Shown: positions 32,388 through 41,471 of the stretch, piece by piece
Numbering within the stretch: position 1 is the stretch's first letter
How the letters are laid out: each line of letters begins with the position of its first letter
DNA from: Phormidium tenue FACHB-1050
GTDB lineage: Bacteria; Cyanobacteriota; Cyanobacteriia; Pseudanabaenales; Pseudanabaenaceae
DNA length: 64,000 bases
Direction: 5' to 3'
Assembly: GCF_014696925.1 (NCBI RefSeq)
Contig: NZ_JACJQY010000010.1
Location: forward strand, 62,001 to 126,000
The notes under the pieces: model-generated
Told to the model about the DNA's origin: nothing
Seen by the model: only the letters and a program-made list of their open reading frames with translations
The model's database searches: none
Position numbers and translations under genes: made by a program

Positions 32388-35300
32388 TTACAGATCAACT
32401 GCTCCTAATGCCTTAAGTGTAGATTTTTGAGCATCCGTCAATCCCTTGATCCTAGTAATATTCATATCTTCATAGGGCTTAGGGATTTTCAATAATTTGA
32501 GACTTTTGCCAGATTGCACATCCCACAGCCTATTTACTCCATCCTCACTTCCATTAGCTAAAATCTGTCCATCATCACTAAAAATCACATCACCCATATA
32601 GCCAATATCTAATTTTCCTTCTAAATTGTTGAGATATTGATGAGTCTGCAAACACAAGAGCTTTACCTCAGCGGCATATCCTCCAAAGGCTAGGATCGGT
32701 ATCTGGGGATTTAAGGCTATTGTCCAGACTGGGAATTGGCTGAGGATCGTTCTTTCACAGGAGCCTGTTTCCAGATTCCAGAACTTAATCGAGCGATCCA
32801 TACTACCGCTAATCAATATGCCATCTTGACAAAAAGCTAGACTTTCGACGCGATCGCTATGTTCTGCAAAAGTGAATAGACATTCATGCGATCGCAAATC
32901 CCAAATTTTAATCATGCCATCCCAACTACCACTAGCAAGGATTTCAACCTTGGGATGGATCGCTAGAGTTTGAACAGGACTATGATGACCGCACAAAGTA
33001 TATAAGCATTTTGAAGTTGGGAGATGCCAAAGTTTGATAGTTTGGTCACCACTTCCAGAAGCTAAGATTTCACCATTGGCAGTAAAAGCAACAAATCTCA
33101 CCCAAGCGGAATGACCTTGGAGGATTTGCGAACAGGTTCCATTTTTGACATTAAAGAGCTTGATGGTATGGTCATAATTGCCACAGGCAAAGGTTTTCTG
33201 GTCGGGGCTAAAGGCAACTTGCATCACTCCAGACGTACCAAGATCGAAATTTCTCAAACATTTTGCATTCTGAACATCCCAAACCCTCACGCTTTGTTCT
33301 TCATAGCTAAAGGAAAAGAGAAGCTTGTTGTCAGGACTAAAGGCTACAGGTTTAGTAGCTTTATGATATCCCTGAATCGTTCTAATACATTGACCTGTAT
33401 CTACATCCCACAACTTCACAATCCGATCATCACTACCACTAACTAAAGTTCTAGCATCTGGACTAAAGGCAACTGACCAAATGCGATTTTTATGTCCGTA
33501 CAGGGTTCTAATTAATTCGCCTGTACTTACTGACCAAAGCTTTACCGTTTCGTCATCACCCGCACTCGCCAGCATTTGTCCATCGGCACTAAAAGCAATC
33601 GACCAAATCTGTTTTTGATGTCCTGCGATCGCTTTCACGATTTTGCCAGTATGAATATCCCAAATCTTGATAAGGCTATCTTCCCCAGCGCTGGCAAGCT
33701 GTCCATCGGCGCGATCGCTCTGCGGCGCAAAGGCAACAGAGTAGACAGCATTAGTATCGACGATTGTGCGTAAACATTTTCCCGTTTGGACGCTCCATAG
33801 TTTAATAGTGTGATCCAAGCTGCAACTAGCAACCATTTGTCCATCTGGACTAAAGGCAACCGATCTCACGATCTGCTCATGTCCCTCTAAGGTCGTCACG
33901 CATTTGCCCGTTGCGACTTCGGTGAGTTTGACTGTGCGATCGCCACCACCACTTGCCATCAGTAGATCGTCTGGACTAAAGGCAATACTGGCTACCCCAA
34001 GCGCATGGGCTTCGATCTCAAGTAAACATGCTCCTGTATTCACATTCCATAACTTCACCATGCGATCAAGACCTCCACTAGCAAGCATTTGCCCATCCTT
34101 GCTAAATGCTAGAGAAAATATAAATTCACTATGAGCAGGAGTTTTAAGCAGTTGACTGCCATCAGCAACTCGCCAGAGGTAAATCCAGCCCCTTACGTCG
34201 CTAGTTGCTAAAATCTTGCCATCGGGACTGAAGGCTGTCGCTATCACACTACTAAAAGTCACTCTAAAAGCCGATCTGGCAAGATCGCAGTTAGTAAAGT
34301 TAACTTGAGGAAGTTCCACTTCTCTGAGATCAGCCTGCCAAATGGATAAATTAGAGAAGTCGTAACCAGTCAGATCAATATTTAGGCAACAGAGCAGATT
34401 AAGAAGATTGCCGCCTGCATATCCCTGCTTCGGTGTCGTTTCCGCTTTCAGTCTAATGAGTGCCTCGGCGATCGCTTGATAGCCCACTTTATCCGCGATG
34501 GGCTGAAGGATAAAACGAATTTGAGCATCGCGAATATAGTCTTTTGCTGTGGCTTCGATGAGGGCGTGACTATGGAGTAGATTTATCTTCTGTTCAACGA
34601 AGTTAATCTCCTGATAGATCTGGTCAATGAATTGATAATTGACATATTCCATCACTACGGGCTGCAAAGTAAACCCAGTAGACGTAACTTCGATTAGCGA
34701 TCGCTTTTTCAATAATTCCAGAGTTACAATCAGTTTCTGCTTTGATGCGATCGACAGCAAATTTTCTTTTAGGGCGATCGCGGATATTGGCTCACGGGCA
34801 ATCGCTAGCCAGTACATGACTTCTTGCTCAGCTTCCGATAATCTCAAAAACTGACGTTGGAGCAGATCTTGAATATCTCCAAAAGTCAGTCCACCCTCTC
34901 GCATTAATGTCAACATTTGCTCGACATCACCGCCTAGTAAATCGCGAATTCCTGCGGCAACAATTTTCAGGGCTAGGGGATTTCCTGCGTAGTGCGTAAT
35001 TATTTCTTCCCATTCCGCAGTAGTTGCCGATAGAGCATCTTGCTCAAATATTTGTAGTCCATCCTGTTGAGACAGACCTGATAAATGTAACGATCGCACT
35101 GAGCTTCCCATCAAGCGTGATAACTCTGGCGGCGCTTCGCGACTGGTAACAACCAAACAGCTTTGATGGTTACTTTCCCCGATATATCTAACCAAATCAC
35201 CATAGCCTTCATACCCTGTGCGATAGTAGTTTCTATTTGTTCTACTTATGGATAAATCGTAATCGTTTAGAATTGATTCCCAATTATCCAGTACTAGCAA

Positions 35301-35852
35301 ACAGCGTCGTGTTTGTAGATAGCGCATGAGCAGGTCAAGCTGTGCAGTTAAATTATCAGGTAATTCAAGTGGTTGAGGATGGGAGAGAAATTGTAGAATA
35401 TCAGTCAGAATGCTCTCGCAAGATGGAGCATTGCGTAGCGATCGCCAGATTGTAAACTCAAATTCTCCTTTTAATTGATGGGCAAGTTGTGATGCTAGAG
35501 AAGTTTTGCCCATACCGCCCATGCCCAAAATGGTGACAATTTGACAGCGCTCCTCCATTACCAAATGTTCTAGCTGCTGTAGTTCAGCAGTACGACCTAA
35601 GAAATTACTAATTTGCTGCACCTCCTTTAAATCAACTTGTGGAGTTCGTGCGATCGCCTCTTGCCAATCTATACCCAAAAATTGACAAAGCTGGATGAAG
35701 GTATCTTGACGAATGTCATCCCCTTGAAAGAACCGTTTAGCAACACCAATTGATCCCGCTTTTTCTAATACTTGGCTAGCAGTCTGAGACAGTCCAAGCT
35801 GACGTAATTTATCCTTGAGTATTTGCTGTCCTCGTTTAGACGCTTTTGCCAT
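32388..35852 (-). CDS. STAND NTPase (NB-ARC) with 14 WD40 repeats
   Basis: A 1154-residue signal-transducing NTPase. The N-terminal about 60 residues form a helical domain of the kind that precedes NB-ARC in cyanobacteria. The NB-ARC domain (about 75-330) has the P-loop GMGGMGKTSLA, Walker B in RCLLVLDNWES, and the GNPLALKIVAAGI motif. A helical arm follows (about 330-470), then a short pentapeptide-like stretch (LNIDLTGYDFSNLSIWQADL). From about 530 to 1125 I count 14 WD40 repeats (repeats such as VAFSPDGQ...LWDV), enough for two seven-blade propellers. Such proteins sense a ligand through the propellers and oligomerise on ATP binding. It is next to, but oppositely oriented from, the CIS genes. 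Confidence 0.93.
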   Translation of the reverse strand: MAKASKRGQQILKDKLRQLGLSQTASQVLEKAGSIGVAKRFFQGDDIRQDTFIQLCQFLGIDWQEAIARTPQVDLKEVQQISNFLGRTAELQQLEHLVMEERCQIVTILGMGGMGKTSLASQLAHQLKGEFEFTIWRSLRNAPSCESILTDILQFLSHPQPLELPDNLTAQLDLLMRYLQTRRCLLVLDNWESILNDYDLSISRTNRNYYRTGYEGYGDLVRYIGESNHQSCLVVTSREAPPELSRLMGSSVRSLHLSGLSQQDGLQIFEQDALSATTAEWEEIITHYAGNPLALKIVAAGIRDLLGGDVEQMLTLMREGGLTFGDIQDLLQRQFLRLSEAEQEVMYWLAIAREPISAIALKENLLSIASKQKLIVTLELLKKRSLIEVTSTGFTLQPVVMEYVNYQFIDQIYQEINFVEQKINLLHSHALIEATAKDYIRDAQIRFILQPIADKVGYQAIAEALIRLKAETTPKQGYAGGNLLNLLCCLNIDLTGYDFSNLSIWQADLREVELPQVNFTNCDLARSAFRVTFSSVIATAFSPDGKILATSDVRGWIYLWRVADGSQLLKTPAHSEFIFSLAFSKDGQMLASGGLDRMVKLWNVNTGACLLEIEAHALGVASIAFSPDDLLMASGGGDRTVKLTEVATGKCVTTLEGHEQIVRSVAFSPDGQMVASCSLDHTIKLWSVQTGKCLRTIVDTNAVYSVAFAPQSDRADGQLASAGEDSLIKIWDIHTGKIVKAIAGHQKQIWSIAFSADGQMLASAGDDETVKLWSVSTGELIRTLYGHKNRIWSVAFSPDARTLVSGSDDRIVKLWDVDTGQCIRTIQGYHKATKPVAFSPDNKLLFSFSYEEQSVRVWDVQNAKCLRNFDLGTSGVMQVAFSPDQKTFACGNYDHTIKLFNVKNGTCSQILQGHSAWVRFVAFTANGEILASGSGDQTIKLWHLPTSKCLYTLCGHHSPVQTLAIHPKVEILASGSWDGMIKIWDLRSHECLFTFAEHSDRVESLAFCQDGILISGSMDRSIKFWNLETGSCERTILSQFPVWTIALNPQIPILAFGGYAAEVKLLCLQTHQYLNNLEGKLDIGYMGDVIFSDDGQILANGSEDGVNRLWDVQSGKSLKLLKIPKPYEDMNITRIKGLTDAQKSTLKALGAVDL

Positions 35853-35873
35853 ATTTTTTTGCCATAGTTCTAA

Positions 35874-35898
35874 AGGGCTAGCACTCTTTGCTAGCCCT
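35874..35898. promoter_or_regulatory. Hairpin in the divergent region
   Basis: AGGGCTAGC (35874-35882) pairs with GCTAGCCCT (35890-35898). It lies about 20 bp upstream of the STAND gene start, in its 5' leader, where a terminator-type hairpin could attenuate expression. Confidence 0.5.
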
Positions 35899-36041
35899 AT
35901 TTTACAGATCGAAGTAATCGCGATCGCAAAATACCGATCCTATTCACGATTCTGCAACTGATCCTAAGAGTGAGTCTTTCGCCCAAGTTAGCTCTGGCAT
36001 CCTATTAGTCAAGCGTTATTTATAGCTAACTGGAGTTAGAC

Positions 36042-36227
36042 ATGAACAAGAATTTTTGGCTCAAAGGTTTTCAAGTAAAAGCGATCGTCCTCTCGCTGTC
36101 GTTAGCTTTACCAGTTATAGTCATGGCACAAACCTATAGCGATCGCCGAGTCAATGCCTATACTCCCGAAATACCTACATACTCCTACTCAATCGCCGAC
36201 TTAGCCAATGCGCTGCGCTGGCATTGA
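36042..36227 (+). CDS. Small exported peptide, 61 aa
   Basis: The ATG at 36042 follows CTGGAG with 8-nt spacing. The N-terminus is basic then strongly hydrophobic (VKAIVLSLSLALPVIVMAQ, residues 12-30) with a good signal-peptidase site after VMA, leaving a 31-residue mature peptide rich in Tyr, Ser and Pro. I do not recognise a family. It could be the remaining front end of a longer exported protein. It lies 50 bp upstream of a serine hydrolase gene. Confidence 0.45.
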   Translation: MNKNFWLKGFQVKAIVLSLSLALPVIVMAQTYSDRRVNAYTPEIPTYSYSIADLANALRWH

Positions 36228-36276
36228 TGACTGACTTAACAATGTGGTATTCAGTAACTCAAAATATATCCATAAA

Positions 36277-37479
36277 ATGTTTATAAAAAAATGGCAACTG
36301 GTTTCTAGTCTTGTAGTTTTGCTACTGGCCGCATCAGGGTTTTGCTGGTGGAAACTTTATCTCTATCCCAAGCAGACTTTATTTCAGACAGGGAAAATAG
36401 CTGAGAATTTCCGCTCTATGGAAAATATCTTTCCTAGTAGACCGATCGCAAAATCTACTAATCCCTACAAACTGCAAGAAAATATTCGCGAATTAAATGT
36501 TTCCTACAAATTTGGTGGCAAAAACCATGCAATGCCCGATTTGCTCGATCGCACTTTCACCACTGGTATTTTAGTCGTTAAAAATGATGCGATCGTCTAT
36601 GAGCAATATTTTCGCGGTAACTCAGCGAGTGCTCGAAATACCTCTTGGTCGATAGCAAAATCATTTATATCAGCACTAGTTGGTATTGCGATCGCTGAAG
36701 GCAAAATCAATAGTGTCAACGATCCGATCACGAAATATGTGCCCGAATTGATTAATTCTGGCTATAACAACGTTCCCATTAAGCACATTCTCCAAATGTC
36801 TTCAGGCGTTCGCTTTGACGAAGGTTATTCCAATCCTACGTCTGATATTAATGAACTTCTGCCTAAGTTGTTTCTGTATGCTCGTCCGATGGATCGAGCC
36901 ATATTTGATTTCCCATCAGACAAAGCCTCTGGCAAAGACTTGAACTATATGAGTTTAGATTCTCATGTTTTGGGATTATTGCTCAGACGGGTCACGGGGA
37001 GAAATATCGCCGATTACTTTCAAGAAAAGCTATGGCAGCCTATCGGAGCCGAATTTGATGCTTCTTGGTTAACTGATTTGTACGGTACTGAAGTTACTTT
37101 TTGTGGTCTTAATGCGACTTTACGCGACTATGCCAAATTTGGATTGCTCTATCTCCATGAAGGTAATCTTAATGGCAAACAGATTATTCCCCAAAGTTGG
37201 ATCAAAGAGTCTGTTTTACCCGATCGCCCAGATCTGCAAGCAGGGGCTACTGATTTTAACGAATATGCTGGCTTTGGCTATCAATATCAATGGTGGATTC
37301 CACCTCATCCTAATACCGATGGAGAGTTTGTCGCACTAGGTCATCGCGGACAGTTTCTCTACATTAATCCCAAACATCAAGTGGTAATAGTTAAAACTAG
37401 CGCCGCAGAGGAGTCTTTAACTAGTGAGATAAGGTTGGAAACAATTGCACTCTTACGGGCGATCGTGAATTCTCTCTAA
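36277..37479 (+). CDS. Serine hydrolase, beta-lactamase class C/NylB-like
   Basis: A membrane-anchored 400-residue hydrolase of the class C beta-lactamase/6-aminohexanoate-dimer hydrolase family. An N-terminal hydrophobic anchor (about 8-26) is followed by the catalytic domain with the SxxK motif in WSIAKSF, a YxxLD-type motif in LNYMSLDSHVLG, and HRG (LGHRGQFLYI) in place of KTG. HRG is usual for esterase- or amidase-type members rather than penicillin hydrolases. ATG 36277 is preferred to a GTG at 36244. The last 62 bp of this gene are duplicated at 38828-38889. Confidence 0.9.
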   Translation: MFIKKWQLVSSLVVLLLAASGFCWWKLYLYPKQTLFQTGKIAENFRSMENIFPSRPIAKSTNPYKLQENIRELNVSYKFGGKNHAMPDLLDRTFTTGILVVKNDAIVYEQYFRGNSASARNTSWSIAKSFISALVGIAIAEGKINSVNDPITKYVPELINSGYNNVPIKHILQMSSGVRFDEGYSNPTSDINELLPKLFLYARPMDRAIFDFPSDKASGKDLNYMSLDSHVLGLLLRRVTGRNIADYFQEKLWQPIGAEFDASWLTDLYGTEVTFCGLNATLRDYAKFGLLYLHEGNLNGKQIIPQSWIKESVLPDRPDLQAGATDFNEYAGFGYQYQWWIPPHPNTDGEFVALGHRGQFLYINPKHQVVIVKTSAAEESLTSEIRLETIALLRAIVNSL

Positions 37480-37647
37480 TTGCTTATTAAACAAGCGTTG
37501 TTTATAGTGGACTCGCAAACAGTCTATCTATCGATGACTGATGTTTAGAGTAAGTAAAAAGCTTTCAAGCAGTTTTATATCATTAAAAAGTACCTCGACA
37601 AATCTATAGATTGGCATTATTCATAAACATTATTGGAGGAAATATCC

Positions 37648-38691
37648 ATGCAAATTGAAAGAGAAGATTTGGATTGGGCGGTTGACGAAGATTTGATTGA
37701 TGCAAATGCGGCTGAGCGTCTCTGGCAGGCTTTGCTGGTAAGGAAACAGCATGTACCAAAATTTGATTTTGCGAATGTGGCTTACTACTTTGGCGCACTC
37801 ATCGTCATTTTTGGGATGTTTTTCTTCCTGACCCTTGCTTGGGAATCGCTAGGTGGAAAGGGGATATTCGCCCTATCTTGCATCTATATACTAATTTTTA
37901 CTATGACTGGACGATATTTGTGGTTCGATCGCGGGCTAAAAGTTCCTGGAGGTTTGCTCACAACTATTGCTGTATGTATGGTTCCACTAGCAATTTATGG
38001 CTTTCAGAGAATGACAGGCATCTGGCCTAATGGAGACCCTGGCAACTTTCGCAACTACCATATGTGGGTAAAAGCCAGTTGGTTTTACATGGAATTAGGC
38101 ACAATTGTTTCTGGTGCGCTGGCTCTTTGGTGGATTCGCTTTCCCTTCCTAACATTGCCGATCGCTTACTCACTATGGTACATGTCAATGGATTTGACAC
38201 CATTGATTTTCGGTAAAAATGAATTTGCTTGGAATGAGCGATGTCTAGTTTCTTTCTGGTTTGGCATTGCCACTATCGTCATTGCTTTTTTCATTGATCG
38301 GCGCATCCGTCGCAGTCAGGGTGACTTTGCTTTTTGGCTGTACTTGTCTGGACTGATGGCTTTTTGGGGAGGCTTAACGTTGATGAATGCTGGGGGCGAA
38401 TGGGAACGCTTTCTCTACTTCCTCATCAATCTGTTCTTGATTCTACTCTCTGTTGTGCTGAGAAGGCGCGTATTTGTCATCTTCGGTGCTATGGGTGTTA
38501 TTGGTTATCTGGGTCATCTTGCTTATACAGTATTTAGTAATTCACTACTGTTTCCGATCGTGCTTTCTTTTATCGGTGTTTTAATAATTTTTGCTGGGGT
38601 GCAATACAAAAAAAATTATCCAACTTGGGAATTGTGGTTACAACGTGTTCTTCCTGCATCGTTGCTACAACTCTTACCAAAGGATATTTGA
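37648..38691 (+). CDS. Polytopic membrane protein, DUF2157-like
   Basis: A 347-residue membrane protein with a soluble N-terminal helical part (about 1-40; EDLDWAVDEDLIDANAAERLWQALL, typical of the DUF2157 leader), then about nine to ten hydrophobic segments from residue 45 to 325. A good ribosome-binding site TTGGAGGAA lies 7 nt before ATG 37648, which rules out the upstream TTG. The role of the family is unknown. It is flanked on the left by the serine hydrolase and on the right by a MITE-like element and a duplicated hydrolase end, so it may have arrived by insertion. Confidence 0.78.
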   Translation: MQIEREDLDWAVDEDLIDANAAERLWQALLVRKQHVPKFDFANVAYYFGALIVIFGMFFFLTLAWESLGGKGIFALSCIYILIFTMTGRYLWFDRGLKVPGGLLTTIAVCMVPLAIYGFQRMTGIWPNGDPGNFRNYHMWVKASWFYMELGTIVSGALALWWIRFPFLTLPIAYSLWYMSMDLTPLIFGKNEFAWNERCLVSFWFGIATIVIAFFIDRRIRRSQGDFAFWLYLSGLMAFWGGLTLMNAGGEWERFLYFLINLFLILLSVVLRRRVFVIFGAMGVIGYLGHLAYTVFSNSLLFPIVLSFIGVLIIFAGVQYKKNYPTWELWLQRVLPASLLQLLPKDI

Positions 38692-38726
38692 ACCTAAAAT
38701 AAAGAGAGTGGCAGAGAAACTATTAA

Positions 38727-38828
38727 TACCAAAGTACAAAATGGCGTAGCCATTTTGTACTTTAAAAACCCTTACTGGGTTTGGTTTTTAATTTCCAAAA
38801 GTGTTGCCACACTTTTGGAAATTGGTAT
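38727..38828 (-). repeat. Three-hairpin MITE-like element, copy 3
   Basis: A 102-bp element from ATACCAA to TTGGTAT. Its long hairpin stem (read leftward) is AATTTCCAAAAGTGT with loop GGCA, the outer hairpin is AAGTACAAAATGGC-TAC. It ends exactly at the start of the duplicated hydrolase segment. Confidence 0.88.
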
Positions 38829-38889
38829 AACTAGTGAGATAAGGTTGGAAATAATTGCACTTCTACGGGCGATCGCGAATTCTCTCTAA
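38828..38889 (+). pseudogene. Duplicated 3' end of the serine hydrolase gene
   Basis: The 62 bp from 38828 to 38889 match 37418-37479 with four substitutions, including the stop codon. They would encode LTSEIRLE, then IALLRAI and NSL, the end of the hydrolase. No other part of the gene is present, and the segment starts at the exact end of MITE copy 3. This is either the remains of a tandem hydrolase copy or a duplication made when the intervening DNA arrived. Confidence 0.85.
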
Positions 38890-38958
38890 AGTTCTACTTT
38901 GACGTGAGAAATTCAGGAACTATTCTATAGCAATGTAAGTTTTGCATTGCTTTACAAC

Positions 38959-41334
38959 TTAAATTTTCTGAATTGGTGCGATTTTAGGATCGATGATCTT
39001 TTTGCCTTGACCAGCGAAGGCGACGGCTAGATACATCTTGTCCCCAGTACCAAGCAAATTTGAGACTTGACCTTCGCCAAACTTATCATGCATCACGCGA
39101 TCGCCTACTTGCCAATCAATACGGGGCTTGGGTTTGACGGCATTTACCTTTACAGGGGGAGCAGATCTGAGCGAACCTTTAACGCTGGTGGCTTCGGCGC
39201 GTTGACTTGCCTTACTGATAAATTTATCAATGCCATGTCCTGTCAAGTATTCCTTCGGTAATTCGGCTAGGAATTGGGAAGGAATCGCATATTCATATTT
39301 TCCATAGGTACGGCGGGATTGTGCATGGCTAAGGAATAGTTTCTCTTCGGCACGGGTGATGCCCACATACATGAGGCGGCGTTCTTCTTCCAATGCCATT
39401 GGGTCGTGTAGGGAGCGAAAGCTTGGAAATAAATTTTGTTCTAAACCCACTAGAAATACGACGGGAAATTCTAGTCCCTTAGCAGCATGAAGAGTCATTA
39501 GGGTAACTTTATCTTCGGTACTGTCACTCTCATCATGACTAGAAACAAGAGCAGCTCTCTCTAGGAATGAACTAAGAGAAGCATCTTCCTGATCTTCAGC
39601 AAATTGTACGGCGGAATTGTAAAGTTCTTTTAAGTTCTCAATGCGTTCGTTAGCTTCATCATTTCCTTGTGCTTCCAGTTCATTGATATAGCCAGAATCA
39701 GCTAAAACCCCCTGAATTATATCTGCCGCAGGAGTAATGCTAACTTTGGCTTGCCATTTTTGTATCAATTCAACAAATGAAAGAACACCCCTAGCAGATC
39801 GTCCTGCCAAAGTCTTAACTGTTGATTCATCTTTGATAATTTCCCAAATTGGAACACCAAGTTGTTGTGCTGCATCTTGAAGTTTGTCAAGAGTCGCTTT
39901 GCCAATGCTACGTTTGGGGACATTAATGATTCGCATCAAACTAAGAGTGTCGGATGCATTTGATAGTAAGCGTAGATAGGCGAGAGTATCTTTTATCTCT
40001 TTGCGATCATAGAAACGTAAGCCCCCGATTAATCTATATGGAATATTCCAGCGCATTAGCATATCTTCAAAAGGACGAGATTGCACGTTTGTGCGATAGA
40101 GAATCGCACAATGTCCAAAAGTGGCGCTGGGAGTTTTGGACTTGATGCGGCGAATTTGCTCGATTACAAATTGAGCTTCATCATCGCCATTATCAGCTCG
40201 GAATAATTCAATCAAATCACCATCGGGTTTAGTCGCCTTTAGAACTTTATCAATACGCTGTGAGTTATGGTCGATCAGTTGATTAGCTACTTCGAGAATA
40301 TTGGCAACAGAACGATAGTTCTCTTCCAGTTTGATCATTGTGCCTGTATGAGCATCGGGTAAGCGATCACCAAAAGCTTCTTGAAACTCCATCAATATCG
40401 TAAAGTCTGCCGAGCGGAAACTATAAATTGATTGATCAGCATCCCCGACTACAAAAATAGAACGCTCTTCCCAGTTTGGCTTAGAATTATTAGTGGCTAG
40501 CAAACGAATCAAGTCATATTGAGTGCGATTGGTATCTTGATATTCATCAACGAGAATATGTTTAAAGCGATCATGCCATTTACTTAGAATTTCAGGGTTT
40601 TGCTGAAATAAACGCACTGGCAAAAAGATTAAATCATCAAAATCGAGGGCATTATTGGTGGCGAGCTGATTTTGATAGAGGTTATAAACTTGTGCGATCG
40701 TTCGTTTGCGATAGGAAGAATCATCGCTCTGTTTTTCGTATTCCTCTGGAGTCCAGCCTTTGTTTTTGGCATTGCCGATCGCAAAGCGCACGGACTTTGG
40801 CTCAAACTTCTTTTCATCTAAATTTAGTTGATTAATGACAATATCTTTGACTAAGGATTGTGCATCAGAGTCATCGAAAATCGAGAAATTTTTTGCCCAG
40901 CTTCTACCATTTTGATCTTTATACTTATCAATATCAAGGCGTAAAATTCGACAGCACATACTATGGAAAGTCCCCATCCATAGCCCATCTTGAGCAAAGC
41001 TATTGATATATTGCTTATAAACTTTTTTACGGAGCTTATCCTGTTCCCAATCACTAATTTCACTTAAAGCCTTACCTAATTCTCTTTGGGCGACTTCTTG
41101 GGTTAACAAAGATTGAATTCGCTCATTCATTTCCTTGCCAGCTTTATTTGTAAAGGTAACTGCAAGGATTTGCTCAGGGGCGACACCATGATTGAGCATT
41201 AGGTTGGCGATGCGGTAAGTTAATGTCCTTGTTTTCCCTGAGCCTGCGCCTGCGACTACGAGCATTGGACCATGCAGATGGCTTGCGGCTTTTTGTTGAG
41301 CGGGGTTGAGATGATGCAAAAAATTGGAACTCAT
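38959..41334 (-). CDS. pcrA: ATP-dependent DNA helicase PcrA/UvrD type
   Basis: A 791-residue superfamily 1A 3'-5' helicase for repair and replication restart. Motifs in order: Q-motif LNPAQQKAA, Walker A AGAGSGKTRTL, AVTFTNKAGKEM, LDFDDLIFL, Walker B LVDEYQDTN, VVGDADQSIYSFRSAD, LEENYRS, LMTLHAAKGLEFPVVFL, YVGITRAEEKLFLS. The C-terminal tail (WQVGDRVMHDKFGEGQVSNL) is the Tudor-like domain that binds RNA polymerase in PcrA/UvrD. Length is normal. It follows an AT-rich gap on its 3' side. Confidence 0.95.
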   Translation of the reverse strand: MSSNFLHHLNPAQQKAASHLHGPMLVVAGAGSGKTRTLTYRIANLMLNHGVAPEQILAVTFTNKAGKEMNERIQSLLTQEVAQRELGKALSEISDWEQDKLRKKVYKQYINSFAQDGLWMGTFHSMCCRILRLDIDKYKDQNGRSWAKNFSIFDDSDAQSLVKDIVINQLNLDEKKFEPKSVRFAIGNAKNKGWTPEEYEKQSDDSSYRKRTIAQVYNLYQNQLATNNALDFDDLIFLPVRLFQQNPEILSKWHDRFKHILVDEYQDTNRTQYDLIRLLATNNSKPNWEERSIFVVGDADQSIYSFRSADFTILMEFQEAFGDRLPDAHTGTMIKLEENYRSVANILEVANQLIDHNSQRIDKVLKATKPDGDLIELFRADNGDDEAQFVIEQIRRIKSKTPSATFGHCAILYRTNVQSRPFEDMLMRWNIPYRLIGGLRFYDRKEIKDTLAYLRLLSNASDTLSLMRIINVPKRSIGKATLDKLQDAAQQLGVPIWEIIKDESTVKTLAGRSARGVLSFVELIQKWQAKVSITPAADIIQGVLADSGYINELEAQGNDEANERIENLKELYNSAVQFAEDQEDASLSSFLERAALVSSHDESDSTEDKVTLMTLHAAKGLEFPVVFLVGLEQNLFPSFRSLHDPMALEEERRLMYVGITRAEEKLFLSHAQSRRTYGKYEYAIPSQFLAELPKEYLTGHGIDKFISKASQRAEATSVKGSLRSAPPVKVNAVKPKPRIDWQVGDRVMHDKFGEGQVSNLLGTGDKMYLAVAFAGQGKKIIDPKIAPIQKI

Positions 41335-41471
41335 GGGCGCAGGAGGGAGAAACTTAGGTAGACTCTAATACAGTATGCCAAAAATGTTTACTTGTGATCT
41401 TTTGAGATGCTTGGCGCTAAGCTCTAAGCATCTCAAAAGAGCCGTCAATTTCTAAACTTAATGATTAGCCA

